Under the pieces are notes generated by a model. The model did no database searches, was not told where the DNA came from, and was given only the letters and a program-made list of their open reading frames with translations. Position numbers and translations under genes: made by a program. From JAKLDO01 sp035354435 (GTDB taxonomy: Bacteria; UBP6; UBA1177): a stretch of 10,698 nucleotides of DNA. Of this stretch, positions 6,541-10,698 are shown in pieces; position 1 is the stretch's first letter; the number at the start of each line of letters is the position of its first letter. The DNA lies in assembly GCA_035354435.1 (NCBI GenBank), contig DAOQAY010000102.1:1-10698 (forward strand), in the 5' to 3' direction.

Positions 6541-8241
6541 ATGAATATAAATTCTTTCAAACGGTTTTTTTTCTCATTTATTTTCTTTTTTATTCTTGCA
6601 GTTGCAGTTTTTATAGCTCTTATGATAACTGTGAAAATTCCCGAACAGAACCTTTATGGTAAGGAAAGCACTGTAATATTTGACAAAAATGGTAATATGT
6701 TGAGGGTTTTTCCGAAAGACGGGCAGTTTTATCTTCCATATTCTGAAACCGATATTGTTCCTGAAAAATTGAAAAAAGCAGTGCTCTTTTTTGAAGATAA
6801 GAGGTTCGAAGACCATTTCGGTGTAGATTTTCTTGCAGTAGGGAGAGCTGCTTTTCAGAATATAAAAAAGCAGAAGATCCACAGCGGTGCTTCAACGATA
6901 ACGATGCAGTTAAGCCGTCTTATGGGTGAAAGAGACAGAACTTTTTTCAACAAAGCGGTTGAATCAGTAATTGCAATGAAAATTGAAAGAAAGTGGTCTA
7001 AAGATGAAATTCTGAGAAAATATCTGACATACTGCCCGTATGGACAGAATATTCACGGATATAAAACTGCCGCTAAGAAATACTTTAAGAAAGATCCTTC
7101 TGAACTTGACTGGTCGGAAGCAGCTCTTCTTGCAATTCTGCCTAATGCTCCGGGACTGATGCATCCTGAGAAGAACCGTGCAAGACTTACGCGGAAAAGA
7201 GATACGCTGCTTGAGAATATGATGAATGCAGGGATCATTTCAAAAACAGAATATGAAGAGGCTGTTTCAAAAGAACCTCCGAAAATATCTATTCCTTTTC
7301 AGACAAATGCGTGGCATCTTACAAGGAATATTGAAAGTCGTACTCATCCTAAAAATGTGTATACAACAATAGATATTTCTCTACAGACTTTTACTGAAGC
7401 GGCAATTAAGGATTTTTCATCACAGACAGATTCCGGTCTTACTAATTTTGCTGTCATAGTTGCGGACAACCGGAAAAGTGAAGTGATAACCTATGTCGGA
7501 TCGCACAATTTCTTTGATGAGTATAACAACGGTCAGGTGGATGCTTTGATATCAAGAAGACCTGTCGACGGGTTTTTACAACCATTCCTTTTTGCACTTT
7601 CTGTGGATAATTTCGGACTTGAAATGGACGACATGCTCAATGATGTGAAAAAGAATTACGGAACATATACACCGACCAACAGGGATGATATATATTTAAA
7701 GAAGGTGAAAGCAGGCGTTGCGCTGAGAGAATTAAGGAATGTTCCGGCAGTTAATCTTCTGGATCAGCTCGGAATCGAGAATTTTTATACATTTTTAAAA
7801 GAGGCAGGAGCAAAGAGCATTCCGCAACCGCCTGAATTTTATGGATATTCTTTTGTGAGCGGGGGCTTCGATCTCCAGCCTGTGGAGCTTGCAACTCTTT
7901 ATGCCGGACTTGCATCAGGCGGGAAATTTTCGAAACTGGAGACGATTCTCAACAAAGAAAAGGCGAAACCGCAACAGCTTTTCTCGAAAAAAGCGGCAAG
8001 GGAAGTTGTGGAAGCTCTGCGTTTTAAGAAAAGTTCTAAAGGAAAAATCAGCTATGTCGCAGCATGTACGAGAAATAAAAGAGAATGTTTTGCAATACTC
8101 TTCAATGCTGATGATACGCTTCTGATCTGGGGCGGTTCTGCAACCGGTTATTCTGACAAAATAAAATATGATCCTTCTGAAAATCTCAGTGATATTGCTT
8201 TGTCTCTTTTTGAACGGATAAAAGATCAGCCAGCACAATAG
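6541..8241 (+). CDS. PBP1C-type GT51 peptidoglycan glycosyltransferase with degenerate transpeptidase domain
   Basis: Membrane protein of 566 residues that should polymerise lipid II into glycan strands. An N-terminal anchor (about 9-31) precedes an intact GT51 domain: EDKRFEDHFG (85-94, catalytic Glu85), GASTITMQLSR (116-126), the second-Glu region around Glu141, and SKDEILRKYL (153-162). The C-terminal half matches a PBP1C transpeptidase fold by its landmarks, but the catalytic motifs are gone. The SxxK site reads GFLQ (344-347) in SRRPVDGFLQPF; SxN reads LRN (398-400) in LRNVPAVNLL; the KTG site reads about VAA (506-508), before the RECFA that matches PBP1C RDAWA. The C-terminal BiPBP_C-type domain is absent (E. 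coli PbpC is about 770 residues). The start has no clear SD; a TGA at 6532-6534 bounds it in frame. Likely a monofunctional glycosyltransferase carrying a dead transpeptidase-like domain. Confidence 0.88.
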   Translation: MNINSFKRFFFSFIFFFILAVAVFIALMITVKIPEQNLYGKESTVIFDKNGNMLRVFPKDGQFYLPYSETDIVPEKLKKAVLFFEDKRFEDHFGVDFLAVGRAAFQNIKKQKIHSGASTITMQLSRLMGERDRTFFNKAVESVIAMKIERKWSKDEILRKYLTYCPYGQNIHGYKTAAKKYFKKDPSELDWSEAALLAILPNAPGLMHPEKNRARLTRKRDTLLENMMNAGIISKTEYEEAVSKEPPKISIPFQTNAWHLTRNIESRTHPKNVYTTIDISLQTFTEAAIKDFSSQTDSGLTNFAVIVADNRKSEVITYVGSHNFFDEYNNGQVDALISRRPVDGFLQPFLFALSVDNFGLEMDDMLNDVKKNYGTYTPTNRDDIYLKKVKAGVALRELRNVPAVNLLDQLGIENFYTFLKEAGAKSIPQPPEFYGYSFVSGGFDLQPVELATLYAGLASGGKFSKLETILNKEKAKPQQLFSKKAAREVVEALRFKKSSKGKISYVAACTRNKRECFAILFNADDTLLIWGGSATGYSDKIKYDPSENLSDIALSLFERIKDQPAQ

Positions 8242-9175
8242 CGGTAACAGCTTCAACGATAACCGGTGTTCTTAAAACAAAACACAGATCATGTCTTCCG
8301 CTGACGGATAATTCGGTGGCATGACCAGTTGTCAGGTCAATACTTTTCTGATTAATTGAGATCGAAGATGCCGGTTTGAATGCGACATTGAATGTTATCA
8401 TATTTCCATTTGTTATTCCCCCGTTAATTCCTCCAGCGTGGTTGGTTGCTGTTTTTCCTGAAATATCGGAAATTATGTCATTAACTTGAGAACCTTTCAT
8501 TTTCGCAGTTTTAAAACCGCTTCCGAACTCAATGCCTTTTACTCCAGGGATAGAAAAAACGAGATGAGCAATAAGCGATTCAACCGAATTAAAGAACGGT
8601 TCGCCAAGTCCGACGGGAATATTTCTGGCGGCACATTTGATAGTTCCGCCGAGGGAGTCTCCGTCGCTGACACACTGATCTATCAATTCTCCATATTCAG
8701 TCATGCCGCCGATTTCAGAAATACTGGCTGAAATTTCCATGGGATGAATGATCTTCTTTGCAATAACTCCTGCCGCAACAAGGGGGAGCGTGAGTCTTCC
8801 CGAAAAATGTCCTCCTCCGCGGTAATCGTTAAATCCGTTATATTTGTTATAGGCAGTAAAATCAGCATGTCCCGGTCTTGGAATGTTTTTAATCTGTTCA
8901 TAATCCGAAGGTTTTGTTTCTTCATTTTCAAATAGAATTGTGAGCGGTGCACCTGTAGTTCTGCTATTAAACACTCCGGAAATAATTTTCGGAATGTCCT
9001 TTTCTTTTCTGGAAGTAGTTCCTTTCAAGCTTGGTGAACGGCGTAAAATATCGTCTGTAAAATCATTTTCTGATAATTCTATTCCTGCCGGAATTCCGTC
9101 TATTACAACACCGACTGCCGGACCGTGAGATTCCCCGAAAATTGAAATTGAAAAATTAGTTCCGAAACGGTTCAT
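8186..9175 (-). CDS. aroC: Chorismate synthase
   Basis: Converts 5-enolpyruvylshikimate-3-phosphate to chorismate, using reduced FMN in a net redox-neutral reaction: the last step of the shikimate pathway, cytoplasmic. The protein has 329 residues, short for a family usually of 350-390, but the core is complete. It shows FGESHGPAVGVVIDGIPAG (13-31, with His17), RPGHAD (100-105, His103), DYRGGGHFSGRLT (117-129), TNHAGGINGGITNG (244-257) and GRHD (293-296, Asp296). The ATG at 9173-9175 overlaps the aroA stop as ATGA and follows AGGAGG by 9 nt, so it is probably translationally coupled to aroA. Its 3' end overlaps the convergent PBP-like gene by 56 bp. The GGGHFSGR form in place of GGGRSSAR is, as I recall, common in Clostridia-type enzymes. 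Confidence 0.97.
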   Translation of the reverse strand: MNRFGTNFSISIFGESHGPAVGVVIDGIPAGIELSENDFTDDILRRSPSLKGTTSRKEKDIPKIISGVFNSRTTGAPLTILFENEETKPSDYEQIKNIPRPGHADFTAYNKYNGFNDYRGGGHFSGRLTLPLVAAGVIAKKIIHPMEISASISEIGGMTEYGELIDQCVSDGDSLGGTIKCAARNIPVGLGEPFFNSVESLIAHLVFSIPGVKGIEFGSGFKTAKMKGSQVNDIISDISGKTATNHAGGINGGITNGNMITFNVAFKPASSISINQKSIDLTTGHATELSVSGRHDLCFVLRTPVIVEAVTAIVLADLLSVQKETKQYH

Positions 9176-10431
9176 GATATTTTTCCTCCTGAAGATGAAA
9201 GCATTTCAAAAAATCCCGGCCATGATTTATCAACACATTCGGCTGAAGTCAGGCAGACCGGCGATTCAGATTTTAATGACGCAACAGCCAGAGCCATTAC
9301 AATACGATGATCGTTATGTGAAAAAACAGTATTTCCAATAATTCTGCCACCTTGAATTATCAACTTATTTTTTTCAATAATAATATCAATACCGAGTTTT
9401 GAAAATTCATTTTGCAGAGCTTCTGCCCGGTCGGATTCCTTGTTCGCAAGACGGTTAACTCCGTGAATTATGCTTGTTCCTTCACAATGGACTGCCAGTG
9501 CGGCAAGCGGTGGAAAAAGATCGGGAGTATCGGTGCAGTCGGCTTCAAAAGATTTCAGAAGGTTTTTTTCAATAATTACGGAATTTTCAAATACTGTTAC
9601 AATCGCTCCTGCCTTTTTGATATATTTCAGAATAATTTTATCGCCTTGGACAGAATTTATATCAAGTCCGGTCAGTTCAACCTTACCGCATATTGCTCCT
9701 GCCACGGCAAAAAAAGCTGCTCCAGACCAGTCACTTTCAGCAGTTATTGAGATCGGTTGAAGCTCTGATGCCGGTATAAAAAACTCTGAGTAGTTGTTAT
9801 TGATTACATTGACACCTGCATTTTTTAAAAGTTCAAGAGTGATATCAATGTAAGGTTTCGAAGTGAGATTCTGAACTGTTATTTTGTGTTCTTTTCCGGT
9901 TGCAGAAAGTGCGATAAGCAATCCTGTCAGAAATTGACTTGTCGATGATGCATCTATCTGAATTTTTTCTTGAATTAAAGATCCTTTTATGATCACGGGA
10001 GGAAAGCCGTTGTCAGTTGAACAGAAAACGCCGAGTTTTTTAAGCGACTGTTCTATATTGCCGGCAGAGCGGTTTAAAAGAGTTTTTTTTCCGGTAACGG
10101 AGATTTTTTTATCAAATAGTGCCGTAATCGCACTGAACATTTGCAAACTGAGTGCAGACTCTCCGCAGTTGATGACAGTTCCTTCTTCGATTTTCATATT
10201 CCGGAATCCGCAACTTTCGATGATTATTGTTTCATCTGAGATCTGAACGGCAGCACCGAGCGATCTGATTATTTTAATGGCATTTAAAACATCATCACAG
10301 AAAGAAACATTTGAAATGACAGATCTTCCGTTTGCAAGAAGTGCAATGGCTATCGCCCGCTGGACAACGCTTTTTGAAGATGGAACCTTCACAATTCCGC
10401 TAATTGCGGAAGGTCTTATTAATTTCTCCAA
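9172..10431 (-). CDS. aroA: EPSP synthase (3-phosphoshikimate 1-carboxyvinyltransferase)
   Basis: Transfers enolpyruvyl from PEP to shikimate-3-phosphate. The start is set at TTG 10429-10431, 7 nt after GCGGAG (10439-10444), giving 419 residues; a longer frame begins at TTG 10452 but lacks a comparable SD. Catalytic landmarks are present: VPSSKSVVQRA (16-26, Lys20 and Arg25), Arg121 in LLNRSAG, SQFLTG (165-170, Gln166), PDLFPPLAAL with Asp304, NKESDR with Arg335, NDHR with Arg376, and DKSWPGFF with Lys402. The loop that reads GNAGTAMRP in E. coli reads GESALSLQM (90-98), placing Ala93 at E. coli Gly96 and Gln97 at the conserved Arg100. It overlaps aroK by 32 nt upstream and aroC by 4 nt downstream, so the three genes form an operon. 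Confidence 0.96.
   Translation of the reverse strand: MEKLIRPSAISGIVKVPSSKSVVQRAIAIALLANGRSVISNVSFCDDVLNAIKIIRSLGAAVQISDETIIIESCGFRNMKIEEGTVINCGESALSLQMFSAITALFDKKISVTGKKTLLNRSAGNIEQSLKKLGVFCSTDNGFPPVIIKGSLIQEKIQIDASSTSQFLTGLLIALSATGKEHKITVQNLTSKPYIDITLELLKNAGVNVINNNYSEFFIPASELQPISITAESDWSGAAFFAVAGAICGKVELTGLDINSVQGDKIILKYIKKAGAIVTVFENSVIIEKNLLKSFEADCTDTPDLFPPLAALAVHCEGTSIIHGVNRLANKESDRAEALQNEFSKLGIDIIIEKNKLIIQGGRIIGNTVFSHNDHRIVMALAVASLKSESPVCLTSAECVDKSWPGFFEMLSSSGGKIS
9185..9190 (-). promoter_or_regulatory. Shine-Dalgarno AGGAGG of aroC inside the aroA 3' end
   Basis: AGGAGG on the minus strand lies 9 nt before the aroC ATG, embedded in the last codons of aroA. Together with the ATGA stop/start overlap it points to coupled translation of the two enzymes. 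Confidence 0.7.
10395..10411 (-). other. Hairpin TTCCGC/GCGGAA at the aroK stop, inside early aroA
   Basis: A 6-bp, GC-rich perfect inverted repeat with a 5-nt loop (AATTA on the minus strand). It spans the aroK stop codon and starts about 18 nt after the aroA start. There is no T-run, so it is not an intrinsic terminator. It may be coincidental or may influence ribosome passage between the two genes. Confidence 0.35.
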
Positions 10432-10698
10432 CGATAATCTCCGCAATTTCAAAAGGATGCGTGTTTTCAGAATTAATAATTAAATCTGCACATTCGGCAT
10501 AATAAGGGATTCTTCTTTTTAAAAGTTCATCTGTTTTTTCCAGAGGGTCATCGCAGTTGTAAAGCAGAGGTCTTTTTAAAAGATATGATCCAATCCGTTT
10601 CAGCGTTTCTTCCGCATTTGCAAAAAGCCATATTGTCAGACAGTTAGATCTGATGGCACGATAGTTCTTTTCAGAAAGTGCCGCACCGCCGCCGAATG
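10400..10698 (-). CDS. aroK: Shikimate kinase, 5' part missing at window edge
   Basis: Phosphorylates shikimate at the 3-hydroxyl with ATP, two steps before chorismate. Only the C-terminal 99 codons are in the window, ending at TAG 10400-10402. Visible are FGGGAALSEKNYR (the substrate-binding GGG region), TIWLFANAEETLKRI, the lid-region RPLL, and DPLEKTDELLKRRIPYYAECADLII, which is the usual C-terminal helix pattern (LLxxRxPxYxExADLxI). The Walker A and DTD-type motifs lie outside the window. The 3' end overlaps the aroA start by 32 nt, so the stop of this gene lies inside aroA. Whether to call it aroK or aroL is arbitrary here; the family is clear. Confidence 0.93.
   Translation of the reverse strand, partial: FGGGAALSEKNYRAIRSNCLTIWLFANAEETLKRIGSYLLKRPLLYNCDDPLEKTDELLKRRIPYYAECADLIINSENTHPFEIAEIIVGEINKTFRN
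10439..10444 (-). promoter_or_regulatory. Shine-Dalgarno GCGGAG setting the aroA TTG start
   Basis: Lies within the 3' coding end of aroK, 7 nt before TTG 10429-10431. It supports a TTG start for aroA inside aroK and against the upstream TTG at 10450-10452. Confidence 0.55.

Noticed and set aside
7552..8100. Frameshift or pseudogene explanation for the lost transpeptidase motifs
   Set aside because: Similarity to PBP1C landmarks before, between and after the lost motifs stays in one reading frame, with no internal stop over 566 codons.
7915..8256. Minus-strand open frame of 113 codons between the SGNH gene and aroC
   Set aside because: It lies antisense to the well-supported PBP-like coding region, with no SD or recognisable domain.
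10432..10452. Longer aroA start at TTG 10452
   Set aside because: No SD at useful spacing was seen, whereas TTG 10431 has GCGGAG 7 nt upstream. The choice is not absolute.
1..10698. CRISPR arrays, insertion sequences, tRNA or rRNA genes, riboswitches
   Set aside because: No direct-repeat/spacer pattern, terminal inverted repeats, transposase, cloverleaf or conserved aptamer core was seen on reading both strands.

Overview
The window reads as chromosomal DNA of an AT-rich, Gram-negative-type (diderm) bacterium. The support is two lipobox lipoproteins, a membrane-anchored GT51 peptidoglycan synthase, an inner-membrane HtpX protease and a periplasm-facing SGNH hydrolase. Cysteine-rich, acidic lipoproteins and Hcp-like Sel1 proteins are familiar from delta-proteobacterial (Myxococcota/Bradymonadota-like) and some other lineages, but I cannot place the organism from sequence alone. 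I see no phage, insertion sequence, CRISPR array, tRNA or rRNA.

Layout, in the order of minus-strand transcription from right to left. (1) aroK (3' part), aroA and aroC (10698 to 8186) form a tight operon for the last steps of chorismate synthesis: aroK and aroA overlap, and aroA and aroC share an ATGA junction. (2) A plus-strand GT51 glycosyltransferase of PBP1C type (6541-8241) converges on aroC, with a 56-bp overlap of the two 3' ends. (3) Divergent from it is a membrane-anchored SGNH hydrolase (6407-5283). (4) A Cys-paired Sel1-repeat lipoprotein with a long charged tail (5177-3708). (5) htpX (3608-2757). (6) A lipoprotein with tandem four-cysteine modules (2673-1366). (7) An oleate hydratase cut by the left edge (1240-1). 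Genes 3 to 7 are separated by 83-125 bp, and each gap holds a plausible sigma70-type promoter, so they look like separate units rather than one operon. The gap between the two divergent genes is 133 bp. There is no gene-free stretch above 300 bp.

Functionally, one half is primary metabolism (shikimate pathway) and the other is cell envelope: glycan polymerisation, possible glycan or acyl modification, membrane-protein quality control and two disulfide-rich surface or periplasmic lipoproteins. Oleate hydratase adds unsaturated fatty acid hydration or detoxification.

The best leads are (a) the PBP1C-like protein, whose glycosyltransferase motifs are intact while all three transpeptidase motifs appear lost, and (b) AroA, which has Ala at the position equivalent to E. 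coli Gly96, a position tied to glyphosate sensitivity. I do not see a clearly new multi-gene system. Three start codons (aroA, htpX, Cys-rich lipoprotein) are set here from Shine-Dalgarno position, so they differ from the longest open frames.
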